The notes: generated by a model not told the origin, from the letters alone. A stretch of DNA of 64,000 nt from SG-bin7 sp964498095 (GCA_964498095.1 CAZCFY010000004.1:1-64000), one strand, 5' to 3'. Numbered from the stretch's first letter, positions 9,059-17,922 are shown. A program made the numbers and translations.

Positions 9059-9993
9059 TTTTGACTTCCTGCGGACCACTTCCGACAATAGATTTTGTAG
9101 AGGAACAACCCATGACAATTGATTTTGTGCGCGAACTCACCTTACCCCATCTTTTGCAGGCCGGGCGGCCAAAATTTATTTCGGCGGCCAGCGGCTTAGT
9201 CCGCGCCCACGGGGAATTCTTTGCCGTGAGCGATGATGAAAATCATATCGTGCGTATTCCCGACGACGCCAAACTCCCCTGCCAAACCTACCCGGTTTTC
9301 AGCGGCACTCTCCCCCTAGAACCAAAGAGCCGAAAAAAGAAAAAGCCCGATTTAGAATCCGTGGGTTTTATTGCGCCCACGCCGCAACTTCAACACGGAG
9401 CTTTGCTGCTCGTACCCTCGGGGGCCGTACCTAGCCGCCAGCGCGGGGCTTTGTTTCCCTTCACCGCGGGCGGTAGGCTAGCGGCAAAAGCCCAAGAGAT
9501 CGCCTTTGCTGATTTTTTTAAGAAAATCAGCGACGAAATTGGCAATTTAAATCTCGAAGGGGTCGTCATAATAAAAAATAGTATAAAGTTTTTTAACCGC
9601 GGCAATGGCAAAGGTACAAAAAATGCCGTCATAGACGCTGAATTTAATTTAAATCCTTTTACGCTAACGCTTAAAAGAGTTACGCCGGTAGATCTCGGCA
9701 ACGAAGGCGGATTTCCGATTTCTTTTACAGACGCTGCCGCAACACCCGATGGACAAATTTGGTTTTTAGCCGTCGCCGAAGCTACCGAATCCACCTATGA
9801 TGACGGCAAACTTCTCGCAAGTTACGTTGGCAAACTCACCGCCGATAATAAGATTGATTTTCTTTCTAAAGAAGCCTTCAAACAGAAGCCCGAAGGCCTA
9901 TTTGTCGAGGAAATTAATGGCAAGAGACGTTTTTATTTTGTTACCGACGCCGATGATCCCAACATAGCGTCACAGCTATTGAGCGGAAATTGA
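9016..9993 (+). CDS. Lipoprotein, probable beta-propeller (phytase-like) fold
   Basis: I chose ATG 9016 (MRRNQRIFICIIVLVLTSCG), which gives a compact lipoprotein signal ending in the lipobox LTSC; an upstream in-frame TTG at 9004 is less likely. The mature protein has repeated strand-like motifs such as ASGLVRAHGEFFAVSDD, LNLEGVVII and FTDAAATPDGQIWFLAVAE. These resemble beta-propeller proteins of the esterase-like phytase type. The assignment is by pattern only. It overlaps the methyltransferase by 43 bases and so is translationally coupled to it, an odd partnership of a DNA-modifying enzyme with an envelope lipoprotein. Confidence 0.65.
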   Translation: MRRNQRIFICIIVLVLTSCGPLPTIDFVEEQPMTIDFVRELTLPHLLQAGRPKFISAASGLVRAHGEFFAVSDDENHIVRIPDDAKLPCQTYPVFSGTLPLEPKSRKKKKPDLESVGFIAPTPQLQHGALLLVPSGAVPSRQRGALFPFTAGGRLAAKAQEIAFADFFKKISDEIGNLNLEGVVIIKNSIKFFNRGNGKGTKNAVIDAEFNLNPFTLTLKRVTPVDLGNEGGFPISFTDAAATPDGQIWFLAVAEATESTYDDGKLLASYVGKLTADNKIDFLSKEAFKQKPEGLFVEEINGKRRFYFVTDADDPNIASQLLSGN

Positions 9994-10089
9994 TTTAGCA
10001 CTCAGGCGTGGCTAACCGGGGACCACTGATTTAGTCAAATTCAAAGAAATTAAGTGACACGCGAACATCTACGTCCGTAAAATATTAGG

Positions 10090-10815
10090 GTGGTAGATCT
10101 TTTAATGCCGTTTCCGCTTATATTCCTTATATGCTCCGTCGTGGGACTTGCGCTAATGCCCGGCATATTCGTGGGCCACATCCTTTGGACATTAGCCGAA
10201 AGCCAGTCGCTTTGGTGGGGAATATTTATTAAAGCAATAAGTCTCCCCGTGGGCTTTTATCTCTACGGATTTTCGCTGATGATTTTAATTCCCATTTTTT
10301 GTTTATTGTTGGGCGCCCGCCTTAAACCTTATCGCGGACCTGCGGTTTCATTTCGCTGTTTACCTTGGTATATTCAAGCCACACTTCATTTTACGGTTCG
10401 CTATAGTTTTTTGGAATTTCTTACGCCGACCAAATTTTGCAATCTTTACTTCCGCGCGATGGGAATGAAAGTTGGGAAATCCGTTTATATTAATTCCACA
10501 CGCATTTCCGATCCCAGCATGATTGAATTGGGTGACTACGCCACCATAGGCGGTAGCGCCAATATAATGGCCCATTACGCCTCGGGCCAGTTTCTGATCA
10601 TAGAAAAAGTGCGCATCGGAAAAAAGGCGTTGATTGGTCACGGCGCGACAATTTTTGGTGGCGTTGAGATCGGTGACAAAGCCAAAGTACTACCCAACTC
10701 TTTTGTTTTGCCGAAAACCAAAATTCCACCCGGAGAAACCTGGGGAGGTATTCCCGCTACCAAAATGAATTTAAATAAATTGGAAGCGGCGGCGGTGGCT
10801 GAGCAAAATGAATAG
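10090..10815 (+). CDS. Membrane-linked left-handed beta-helix acyltransferase
   Basis: Starts at GTG 10090 or ATG 10105. The N-terminal 90 residues hold two or three hydrophobic helices (FPLIFLICSVVGLALMPGIF; VGFYLYGFSLMILIPIFCLL). The C-terminal half is a hexapeptide-repeat region: MGMKVGKSVYINST, IGGSANIMAH, KVRIGKKALIGHGATIFGGV, EIGDKAKVLPNS. This is the trimeric left-handed beta-helix of acetyl/acyltransferases. The arrangement resembles the C-terminal part of large surface-polymer synthetases. The next gene, a PAP2-type phosphatase, overlaps by eight bases, so the pair probably acts on a lipid-linked substrate. Substrate unknown. Confidence 0.75.
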   Translation: MVDLLMPFPLIFLICSVVGLALMPGIFVGHILWTLAESQSLWWGIFIKAISLPVGFYLYGFSLMILIPIFCLLLGARLKPYRGPAVSFRCLPWYIQATLHFTVRYSFLEFLTPTKFCNLYFRAMGMKVGKSVYINSTRISDPSMIELGDYATIGGSANIMAHYASGQFLIIEKVRIGKKALIGHGATIFGGVEIGDKAKVLPNSFVLPKTKIPPGETWGGIPATKMNLNKLEAAAVAEQNE

Positions 10816-11413
10816 AGCTCTCGTCGTTGTAGGCTCCCTGGGAATTTGGTTTTTGAGTCAATGGTGGCTAGCGCGTTTTCGCAAAAACTTACCCCCTTTT
10901 TACGATGCCGTTCATGAGTGGACCAAGGATCTAAATAAATATTTTCTCACGCACCGCCGAGCCTGTAATGCGCTTTTGATTTCAAGCTCACTTCTGATCG
11001 ACGCTTTGGTTATTTTTATTATTGTTATTAGTGTGTGGGGGCCAAGCTTCCGGCCTTTTTTAGCTCTTATGGTCTTATTTATTTTCCGGCAGCTTTCTCA
11101 GGGGCTTGTTACTTTGCCAATTCCCGAGGGAAACATTTGGCATTATCCCGGATTTCCTTCACTCACGGTAACCTATGGAATTAGTAACGATTTATTTTTT
11201 TCGGGCCATACGGCATTGGCAGTTTTAGGAAGTCTAGAAATGATTCATCTCGGTTCGTGGCCACTCATGGTGGCCGCGCTGGCAATTGCCGCCTACGAAG
11301 CTTTGGTGGTGTTGGTTTTAAGAGCCCACTGGACGGCCGATGTGATTTGCGGTTACTTCGCGGCCGTCAGTGTTTATTTTTTATCTTTTAAGTTTGAAGG
11401 AATATTAATATGA
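10808..11413 (+). CDS. PAP2-type membrane phosphatase/phosphotransferase
   Basis: A 201-aa multi-span membrane protein. NDLFFSGHTALAVL near residue 137 and RAHWTADVICGY near 178 match the SGHT and H-x-T-x-D-V motifs of the PAP2_C group (sphingomyelin-synthase-like), whose catalytic triad is His-His-Asp. Such enzymes hydrolyse lipid phosphates or exchange head groups. It overlaps the acyltransferase by eight bases and forms a two-gene operon with it. Head-group exchange versus simple phosphatase cannot be decided from sequence. Confidence 0.8.
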   Translation: MNRALVVVGSLGIWFLSQWWLARFRKNLPPFYDAVHEWTKDLNKYFLTHRRACNALLISSSLLIDALVIFIIVISVWGPSFRPFLALMVLFIFRQLSQGLVTLPIPEGNIWHYPGFPSLTVTYGISNDLFFSGHTALAVLGSLEMIHLGSWPLMVAALAIAAYEALVVLVLRAHWTADVICGYFAAVSVYFLSFKFEGILI

Positions 11414-11421
11414 ACCCAAAC

Positions 11422-11853
11422 TTACTGAGTTACGGGAACATTTTTGCACGGACCTAAATAATCCCCCTGCACTTGTCCATTAGCATCCACCGAAAGCTCG
11501 TGACCAGAATGCGTAAGAGCGGCATTTACGCTGCCCACACATAGTGTATGTTCTCCGTCTAAGCTACTCGGAAAATGACAAAGAAGAATCCCCGCATTAT
11601 CAGGACAAGCATAAATTTCAGCAAGGCGCGGATCATTTTCTAAATCTGAGACCGGACGGTAAATTCCCTGCTCTTCGGGCGGTAACCGCTGTAATAGCTG
11701 GTCATCGCTTAAACCATTTAAACCCAGACTACTGGCGTTTTCCCCGACTCCCGTTGGCGTCACCGGCGCTTGTGAGAAGCCCACGTCGCTACAGTTATTA
11801 TATGTTAGTAATAGCCCCAAACTTGTTATCAAAATAAAAATTGTTTGTCTCAT
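11422..11853 (-). CDS. Small lipoprotein, 143 aa
   Basis: Signal peptide ITSLGLLLTYNNC ends in a Cys in lipobox position, and a short mature protein follows. It contains a Cys-bearing segment, YACPDNAGILLCHFPSSLDG, then HTLCVGSVNAALTHSGH. The spacing suggests disulfides, but no family is recognised. Convergent with the PAP2 gene, leaving only eight bases between stops. Expression is from the AT-rich region to its right. Confidence 0.6.
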   Translation of the reverse strand: MRQTIFILITSLGLLLTYNNCSDVGFSQAPVTPTGVGENASSLGLNGLSDDQLLQRLPPEEQGIYRPVSDLENDPRLAEIYACPDNAGILLCHFPSSLDGEHTLCVGSVNAALTHSGHELSVDANGQVQGDYLGPCKNVPVTQ

Positions 11854-12196
11854 ATTAATATCCTACCCCCTACTTATAATAAAGCAAGCGGTATGCCGAC
11901 TCCTCTATATTACGATGGAGTTGACTGTTGAAGCCGTACTCGTTGTCAAAAAGTTCGCCAAATATTGCCGTCTCAAAATGAGAATTTGATTACAAAAAAA
12001 TAATATAAAAATATATGGTGGCGGTTTTCTCTGAGTGAAAGAACTCAACAAAGTGATTACAAAAAAATATTTTTAAAAACACTTGTGGAAAAAATTTTTT
12101 TGTGCGAGGATTAATTTATTCCACTCACGTTACCTGGCCAGTCCGTAAAAAATAAAGAAGAAAAAGAAGCGACAATATAAAAATCCGGGGGGATCA
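11854..12196. promoter_or_regulatory. AT-rich divergent regulatory region with a 16-bp direct repeat
   Basis: No gene seen. TGATTACAAAAAAATA occurs at 11987-12002 and again, identical, at 12054-12069, 67 bases apart, inside a very AT-rich tract. These could be operators or curved-DNA elements for the rightward gene at 12197. The latter has a G-rich ribosome site (GGGGGG, 12187-12192). The start regions of both flanking secreted-protein genes face this interval. Confidence 0.45.
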
Positions 12197-12808
12197 ATGA
12201 CAAAGCATTTGCTTGCATTAGGCGCGCTACTCGTAATTTTTTCTGGAAACGCAAGGGCCGGGAACGGAGCTCCGTCAGGCTCACACTATAACCTAAATAT
12301 TATTGGCGTACCCAAAGGCAAGACAGCCGATATGTCAGGAAACCAGGGCCATCGAATCTTTATGCCGCTATTTGGAAAGGCGAATATATTGTTGCGTGAA
12401 GGCCCCTTTGCAGTACTCGACGCTAACGGCACAGATGGATCCGCCTCGTTCCAACTACCAAACCCTGATCCAGAGAACGATGGCATTACGCTTTATTCGG
12501 TTTTTGCCCGCGCGCTGGGAAAACCCGGCGGTATGGCAAAAATGACGACTTGTGCGACGGACCCGGTCTCCGGAGAAGTTCTTTGTAGTACAGAATCCCT
12601 GGTTGCCGTTCGCAGCACCGGCGGCTCGAAGTTCGTAAACGTGTCTAAGTCGTTACTCTATATTTATGTTGATCTCGACGGCGACGGAGTTTCTGAACGC
12701 TACAATCTTTTCAGCGACACTCTTCAGGATTATTTCTGGGAGTATGACAACAGCGGTTTAAGACTTTTACAGTTACGCTTCTATCCAATAAGTACAAATG
12801 TTAACTAA
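12197..12808 (+). CDS. Secreted protein of unknown function, 203 aa
   Basis: Signal peptide LLALGALLVIFSGNARAG with an ARA cleavage site. The mature part (about 180 aa) looks beta-rich and includes a two-Cys segment (CATDPVSGEVLC) and an Asp-rich loop, YVDLDGDGVSERYN, that resembles a calcium-binding dockerin/thrombospondin-type loop. No family recognised. A strong terminator follows at 12871-12903, so it is monocistronic. Confidence 0.65.
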   Translation: MTKHLLALGALLVIFSGNARAGNGAPSGSHYNLNIIGVPKGKTADMSGNQGHRIFMPLFGKANILLREGPFAVLDANGTDGSASFQLPNPDPENDGITLYSVFARALGKPGGMAKMTTCATDPVSGEVLCSTESLVAVRSTGGSKFVNVSKSLLYIYVDLDGDGVSERYNLFSDTLQDYFWEYDNSGLRLLQLRFYPISTNVN

Positions 12809-12870
12809 AGAAACTTAAGTAGAAATTTACTTGAGTAGAACTAATAGAGCCATTATTAACAACCCTACTG

Positions 12871-12903
12871 AACGCCACCGGACATGCCCCGGTGGCGTTT
12901 TTC
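12871..12903 (+). terminator. Rho-independent terminator
   Basis: AACGCCACCGG (12871-12881) pairs perfectly with CCGGTGGCGTT (12889-12899) over eleven base pairs with a seven-base loop, followed by a T run. It ends the 12197-12808 transcript and separates it from the DUF1428 gene. Confidence 0.9.
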
Positions 12904-12934
12904 TGATATACTTGGAACAAAGTGAGGTACAACT

Positions 12935-13291
12935 ATGAGCTACTACGTCGACGGCTACGTTATTCCGATTAAAAAGAAAAATGTAAAAGCTTATAAAAAG
13001 ATGGCGGCGCTTGGCTGCAAAATGTGGATGAAGTGCGGAGCTCTGGATTACTACGAAACGATTGGCGACGACCTAAAGGTAAAATGGGGACTCACCTTTC
13101 CAAAAATGTGTAAATTAAAAAAAGATGAAACGGTCGTGTTTGCCTACGTTGTTTACCGCAATAAAGCGCACCGAAATAAAGTAAACAAAAAGGTCATGAA
13201 AGAGATGGCGGCCCACGCAGATAAAATGGTTACACCTTTTAGCCTGGACCGATTTGCGTATGGCGGTTTTAAAGTTTTAGTTCGCGCCTGA
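12935..13291 (+). CDS. DUF1428 family protein (YbaA-like)
   Basis: 118 aa with the family's typical blocks: YYVDGYVIPIKKKNVKAYKK at the N-terminus, GALDYYETIGDD near residue 35, DETVVFAYVVYRNKAHR near 65, and the C-terminal FSLDRFAYGGFKVLV. The family is a small ferredoxin-like-fold cytoplasmic protein of unknown biochemical role. Preceded by GTGAGG before the ATG. Its stop lies two bases from the convergent PA14 lipoprotein. Confidence 0.85.
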   Translation: MSYYVDGYVIPIKKKNVKAYKKMAALGCKMWMKCGALDYYETIGDDLKVKWGLTFPKMCKLKKDETVVFAYVVYRNKAHRNKVNKKVMKEMAAHADKMVTPFSLDRFAYGGFKVLVRA

Positions 13292-13293
13292 GC

Positions 13294-14061
13294 TTATTCA
13301 CAACCAGCAACTCCGTCGGGCAGAACCAAGTTTTCGGCATTTACGACACGCCAGTCACTAACGCCATCATCGCGCCGCCAAAGAAGTCTTAACCCTATTT
13401 CATTACGCGGACCTTGATAATAAAGCAGACGAATTGGCAAATTTGTAGCGCGAACCATGTTAATGTTGCGGTCAGCGGCGCGAAACTGCATGCCGTGATT
13501 GCCGTCGTGATTTATGAGAGTGTCGTAAGCACCGCCGCCAGTTGCTATCTCTAGAATAGTCCCGTCATCGGATTCCAATGCGAAACGGTAAGGCCCTTCA
13601 GGATCATTCGGCCCTAGGCGCACTTTGCCCTGAAATTCAATACCGAAAAATTCTATTAAGCGGTTTCCTTCAGTATCCGTAAGATAATTCCCGTTTCCTA
13701 AAGGGAATCCTTCGGTAAAGGAGCGCAATCCAACATCAAGTTTACGCATGACAATCAGAACCTTGGGATCGATGGCTTTTGAAACATAGTCATAAGCTCT
13801 TTGGTTTAATAAATAGTTGCTGTCGTTATTTAGCGAAAAATACCGAAGTCGGCCGGCAAGTCCTTGAGTGGAGTTACCCTCAGTATCGCCAAAAGGATCG
13901 CAGATAACAGTTGCATCACTTGGAACACTCGGATCGCTCGCATCATTGCCGGTATCATTGCCGCTGACACTCGCTTGGCTGATTCTGCCAAATTGCACGT
14001 CGGTACATTGTAAATTTGGCAAAAATAATAGGATTAATAGAAACCGCTTACGTCGCTGCAT
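13294..14061 (-). CDS. PA14-domain lipoprotein
   Basis: Signal sequence FLLILLFLPNLQC ends in a lipobox Cys. After a Ser/Asp/Asn-rich linker the rest reads as a PA14 carbohydrate-binding beta-barrel: IEFFGIEFQGKVRL, YRFALESDDGTILEI, LINHDGNHGMQF, LPIRLLYYQGPRNEIGLRLL and WRRDD. PA14 domains bind glycans, and fused to a lipid anchor this is likely a surface adhesin or glycan sensor. Length 255 aa. Alone in its transcription unit. Confidence 0.75.
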   Translation of the reverse strand: MQRRKRFLLILLFLPNLQCTDVQFGRISQASVSGNDTGNDASDPSVPSDATVICDPFGDTEGNSTQGLAGRLRYFSLNNDSNYLLNQRAYDYVSKAIDPKVLIVMRKLDVGLRSFTEGFPLGNGNYLTDTEGNRLIEFFGIEFQGKVRLGPNDPEGPYRFALESDDGTILEIATGGGAYDTLINHDGNHGMQFRAADRNINMVRATNLPIRLLYYQGPRNEIGLRLLWRRDDGVSDWRVVNAENLVLPDGVAGCE

Positions 14062-14310
14062 ACAACCCCCTAACTACTATCATATCTTTAGACAGCTGAC
14101 GTTTTTCTACCTATTTCGGCACACGGGTTATTAATATGAGACACCCGGCAGCGGCTATCGTGCGGAAATCCGTTTTCGCGCATTTTTGCTCTCAATGTAT
14201 AGCCATTTGACAACCAAGATTAAACAATGACTCATTATACAACTTAGAACTCATATGAGCTCAAATCGTGTCGCTTTTTGAAGCGCACAATTCTTGCTAG
14301 AAAAGAAGTT

Positions 14311-15303
14311 ATGAAGATTAAAATCCTTTTTACAACCAGTTTAGTCCTCGTTCTAGGTCATGCTCACGCCAAAGTTGAAGTTGTTTCACCCCAAGAAAAT
14401 GTGTTCTTTATCCAAGGAAATAGTTGTGAAGAAATTGCGCCCGAAGTAGCAGCTCTGCAAAAATATAACATGAGACATGGAAAAGCCGTAGGTGAAGTGC
14501 CAAAAAAATGCGAAGAGGTTGCCGTAAAACTAACTACGCTTTTTAGTAAAACGAAGTTTCAAGTCAACGTCACGGAGCTTATGCCGGAGTTTGTTTTTTT
14601 AAGCTACGGCAGTCTGCCCGCGCACCATGGATTTAATTGTCATAGCGTTAGCATGGTCGGAGCGGGACTAGCGGCAGCTTTAAGACTTGTTGCCGGCCCG
14701 GAATTTTATTTCATTTTTGAAAACAGTCCTTTTTGCCGCATACTCTCCGCCAATGAGGAACCTCAGCCGGGGGATATAATTAATGTTTCGTCTTATGGTG
14801 ATCGCATTAGCTCCCTTCATTCTTTTCTGTTTCTCTCGGAAAATATTTCTTTAAACAAAGATGGTGCCGAGGGAACTAAGTTAGAGTTTTTAGATATAAA
14901 AACTATTTTAGGGCGCTGGAACTCCCCTAATCATTGTCAAAAGTTAAAGGGAAACCCTCCTGAGTGTGAGAACTCATATCGTCCGCTGATTGTGCGTTGT
15001 GAGCCAGCTGCTCTTCTTGATAGTTATAAAAGTGAAATTGACCGGCTAGAGATTCTTATTAGCAAAAAATTAATCGGTAGGGTTGCAGCACCCTTTAAAG
15101 AAAAATCAGAACTACAAATTTATGTGAGTCAATTGAGCGAATTAAATGATCATATTCGACAGGCCTACGGTATCCCTTCGGAAGAAAAATACTTCGACTG
15201 GAAGAAGGCGCCAGATAGTAAGACAGTAATCGCGTATGCGCATCTATTGAGAATTGACTCTATGCTTGAGAATTTAAGACGCGTGATTAAGAAATTACGC
15301 TAG
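14311..15303 (+). CDS. Secreted protein with a Cys/His arrangement like NlpC/P60 or CHAP hydrolases
   Basis: ATG 14311 gives a clean signal peptide (IKILFTTSLVLVLGHAHA); upstream in-frame TTG 14278 is less likely. Around residues 115-125 GFNCHSVSMVGAG places a Cys at the start of a helix. A region near 155-185 reads EPQPGDIINVS then LHSFLFLSE. This Cys, then QPGDI, then His order is that of papain-like NlpC/P60 and CHAP amidases. The third residue cannot be assigned with confidence. The C-terminal third is helical and charged. Possible peptidoglycan or amide hydrolase; function inferred only from this pattern. Confidence 0.5.
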   Translation: MKIKILFTTSLVLVLGHAHAKVEVVSPQENVFFIQGNSCEEIAPEVAALQKYNMRHGKAVGEVPKKCEEVAVKLTTLFSKTKFQVNVTELMPEFVFLSYGSLPAHHGFNCHSVSMVGAGLAAALRLVAGPEFYFIFENSPFCRILSANEEPQPGDIINVSSYGDRISSLHSFLFLSENISLNKDGAEGTKLEFLDIKTILGRWNSPNHCQKLKGNPPECENSYRPLIVRCEPAALLDSYKSEIDRLEILISKKLIGRVAAPFKEKSELQIYVSQLSELNDHIRQAYGIPSEEKYFDWKKAPDSKTVIAYAHLLRIDSMLENLRRVIKKLR

Positions 15304-15391
15304 CCCGCATCCCGACCTCTGTCCGGGGAAATAAACCGTATTTTCAATAACTTAGCTCGCTGCCCACTAACTTTTTCGAACCCCTATTGAC

Positions 15392-15430
15392 GTACGGAAA
15401 ATGTACGGATAATTTGGGTGTACGGAAAAT
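15392..15430 (+). promoter_or_regulatory. Candidate LexA operator: direct repeats of GTACGG
   Basis: GTACGGAAAAT (15392-15402), GTACGGATAAT (15403-15413) and GTACGGAAAAT (15420-15430) stand in tandem 60-90 bases before the lexA start. The first two form GTAC-N7-GTAC, the same geometry as the GTTC-N7-GTTC direct-repeat LexA box of alphaproteobacteria. LexA normally represses its own gene. The element is seen directly; its role as the operator is inference. Confidence 0.6.
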
Positions 15431-15487
15431 AACCGGAAACCCATGATGGGGAACCAAAACCACAACAGACAACAGGAGGACGGATCT

Positions 15488-16078
15488 ATGGGAATGACAG
15501 AGAAACAGCAAATGGTTTTAGACTTTCTAAAATCCTACGAAGAAAAGCATGGGCTCACTCCGACGCAACGGCAGATTGCACAGCACTTTGAATTTAAATC
15601 CGTCGGCACCGTGCAAGACTACCTCGCCTATTTAGAAAAGCACGGGCACATCCAACGCGCCAAAGATGAGAAACGCAATCTTATCTTGAATCCCTCCGAC
15701 CGCAGCGTTCCCCTTCTTGGTAAAGTGGCCGCCGGTCTGCCCATTGAACACAATATCAATGATGAATTTATCGAAGTCCCAACGACGATGCTAAAAAAAG
15801 GCCATCCGCATTTTGCTTTAATGGTTAAAGGCGATTCGATGGTCGATATTGGCATTGTCGAGGGTGATTACGTCGTTATTCGCCAACAGCTTACCGCCAA
15901 CAACGGGCAAATCGTGGTGGCGCAAATAAATAACGAAGCCGTGATTAAACGCTACTTTAAAAAGAAAGGGGTGGTTGAATTGCACTCAGAAAACCCCAAG
16001 TACAAACCCATCATGATTGACCCGGAAGATGATTTTAAAATCTTAGGTGTGTTCGTCGGTCTGATTCGTTTGAACTAA
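15488..16078 (+). CDS. lexA: LexA repressor
   Basis: SOS repressor/autoprotease. ATG 15488 is chosen because AGGAGGA lies at 15474-15480; an earlier in-frame ATG at 15443 lacks a ribosome site and precedes it. Residues 1-65 form the winged helix (LTPTQRQIAQHFEFKSVGTV). The self-cleavage bond is A82-G83 (KVAAG), with nucleophile S117 (KGDSM) and general base K154 (EAVIKRY). The distances are the same as in E. coli LexA (84/119/156). Followed 25 bases later by imuA, giving the known lexA-imuA-imuB-dnaE2 mutagenesis arrangement. Confidence 0.96.
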   Translation: MGMTEKQQMVLDFLKSYEEKHGLTPTQRQIAQHFEFKSVGTVQDYLAYLEKHGHIQRAKDEKRNLILNPSDRSVPLLGKVAAGLPIEHNINDEFIEVPTTMLKKGHPHFALMVKGDSMVDIGIVEGDYVVIRQQLTANNGQIVVAQINNEAVIKRYFKKKGVVELHSENPKYKPIMIDPEDDFKILGVFVGLIRLN

Positions 16079-16103
16079 AACTTTAAAAAAATTCGAGGTT
16101 AAT

Positions 16104-16637
16104 ATGTCAGTTGCTTCAATAGAACAGCTAAGGGAACTTATTGCCTTTAAACAAGGATTTGCGCAGCGGGAGAAGTTTGAGACTTCTCTCCTGCACGCGG
16201 GAATTCCCAAAGGGGCGATTACGCAAATTTTTGGTTACGGAAAAACCGAAGCCACCGTGCAATTCTTGCGGGATAATCCCAATGAGCGCGTGGCGTGGAT
16301 CGAAGTGGATTTTGAATTAAATCCGGTGGGGATTTTACAACGCGAAGTGAATCTGACCCGCATACTTTTTACGGAAGCCGGCGACCACTTAATGTGGGCG
16401 GCACTGCAAGCCTTAAAGAGCCAGCTTTTTTCGATCGTGGTATTAAAAACCCGGGGTTTAAACGAAAAGGATTTGCGTAAACTTCAACTGGCGGCGGAGA
16501 AATCAAATGCGTCGGTGATTTTACTCTCCGAGGAGTTTTCGCCGTCGTGGCCCATAAGTCTCGTGGTTAAGCCCCACCCCTGCCGCAGTGGCACGGATCA
16601 AAAAATTTTAGAGTTAGAAGTTTTACGGCAAAGATGA
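16104..16637 (+). CDS. imuA: ImuA-like RecA-fold protein
   Basis: A short (177 aa) RecA/SulA-like protein of the mycobacterial-type mutasome. The N-terminal IEQLRELIAF and AGIPKGAITQIFGYGKTEA correspond to the RecA core entry, where the Walker A loop would be. Here the loop is reduced to GYGKTEA, so ATP binding is doubtful. ERVAWIEVDFELNP and RILFTEAG follow the expected order. In this pathway ImuA and ImuB help the DnaE2 polymerase bypass lesions. It sits between lexA and imuB with ten bases to the latter. Confidence 0.85.
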   Translation: MSVASIEQLRELIAFKQGFAQREKFETSLLHAGIPKGAITQIFGYGKTEATVQFLRDNPNERVAWIEVDFELNPVGILQREVNLTRILFTEAGDHLMWAALQALKSQLFSIVVLKTRGLNEKDLRKLQLAAEKSNASVILLSEEFSPSWPISLVVKPHPCRSGTDQKILELEVLRQR

Positions 16638-16647
16638 GAGGCTAGCC

Positions 16648-17922
16648 ATGAGAGTCATATGTGTTGTTCTGGATAAAAAAGATAAACTGCAGACCGTGGC
16701 CGAAGCAGCCCTGCAGTTTACCCCCCAAGTGGCGCTAGGCCGGGATTGCGTTTTTTTAGAAATTTCGCAAAGCCGGCATTTATTCTCGGAAAAAGAAGTT
16801 TTGCAAAAACTTAAAGAATTACTCGTCAGCATGGAGCTTACCGGGCGTCTTGCGGTGGGTAATGATCCTGGCAGCGCTCTAAGCTTTGCCCGGCTTAATA
16901 TAGTTTGTGAGCGCGAGGAGCTACCCATTGAGGCGCTGGAAAATTTTCTGCAGCCATTTAATCCCGGCGAAGAATTAAAGGGAATGCTTGAGGCCTTCGT
17001 TAAGCTTGGCATTTACCGCATCAAAGACCTCGCCAAAATTCCCCCCAAAACTTTGGCCTCCCGTTTTGGCAAGGATGCGCTCATGGCTTATCAAAGAGTT
17101 TTTTATGGCGCTGAGCTACCTTGGCCGGTCTTTCATCCGCAAGAAAAAGTCAGCGAGCGCACGGAAATTGATCTTGATCATCAAGTGCATAATTTAGAGC
17201 CCATGCTTTTTCTTATCCGGCCGCTTTTAGAACAAGTTCTTGGGCGCTTACGCGGGCGCGCTTTAAAACTAACAAGTTTTCGCTTGAGAATGGAACTTGA
17301 AAGCTATTCCACCGTGCAAGAGCCCATCCGCATTTGGAATTTTAATTTAAGTTTCGCGCAAAGCGAGGCGAGTCTTGTTTTGCCGATCGTGCGCGAACAC
17401 TTAAGCAAAGAACTACAGCAACATCCCCTGGAGTCGGCGGTGGTCCGCTGTGAAATTGAAGCTCTTGAGGCCGTCCCCGGCGTGAGTCAACAAAAAGATC
17501 TCTTCTGCAAAAAAGAAGAGGAAAAAGAACAATGGGGCTCTTTGGTCTCACGCCTGCAAGAAAAGCTTGGCGCCAGTAAATCTTTCGTGGCGCAACCGGT
17601 AGCGCGTTACTTGCCCGAAGCCGCATGGAAAAGAAATTTGTCAGGATCAGAGGCGATTGCGCTTGATACCCTCCCCAAGCGCCCTCTGATCCTATTTCGC
17701 AAACCTAGACCCGTGAATAAAATTGACAATTACTTTGTCTATAAAAGTCAGCGCTATAAAATCCTCGATCTTGAAGGTCCAGAAACTTTGTCGGGCGAAT
17801 GGTGGTTACGCAGCTTTCACCGCAACTACTATAAAGCTTCGCTCGATAATGACTCACAGTGGTGGGTATATACAAACCAAGATCGCCCCGATTATTATTT
17901 TTGGCACGGAGTCTTCGATTAA
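16648..17922 (+). CDS. imuB: ImuB: inactive Y-family polymerase homologue
   Basis: 424 aa. Fold of the DinB/UmuC family but with the catalytic carboxylates missing: the N-terminal strand reads ICVVLDKKDKL and no SxDE motif is present, as expected for ImuB, which acts as a scaffold. The region RLAVGNDPGSALSFARL is the palm equivalent, and the helix-hairpin-helix part includes YRIKDLAKIPPKTLASRFG. Near residue 290, SQQKDLF is a good beta-clamp binding motif. The C-terminal WWVYTNQDRPDYYFWHGVFD is typical of ImuB. Its stop codon TAA overlaps repeat copy 3. Confidence 0.92.
   Translation: MRVICVVLDKKDKLQTVAEAALQFTPQVALGRDCVFLEISQSRHLFSEKEVLQKLKELLVSMELTGRLAVGNDPGSALSFARLNIVCEREELPIEALENFLQPFNPGEELKGMLEAFVKLGIYRIKDLAKIPPKTLASRFGKDALMAYQRVFYGAELPWPVFHPQEKVSERTEIDLDHQVHNLEPMLFLIRPLLEQVLGRLRGRALKLTSFRLRMELESYSTVQEPIRIWNFNLSFAQSEASLVLPIVREHLSKELQQHPLESAVVRCEIEALEAVPGVSQQKDLFCKKEEEKEQWGSLVSRLQEKLGASKSFVAQPVARYLPEAAWKRNLSGSEAIALDTLPKRPLILFRKPRPVNKIDNYFVYKSQRYKILDLEGPETLSGEWWLRSFHRNYYKASLDNDSQWWVYTNQDRPDYYFWHGVFD

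Noticed and set aside
9390..9794. Minus-strand open frame of 134 codons
   Set aside because: It lies fully antisense within the lipoprotein gene and has no start signals or recognisable product.
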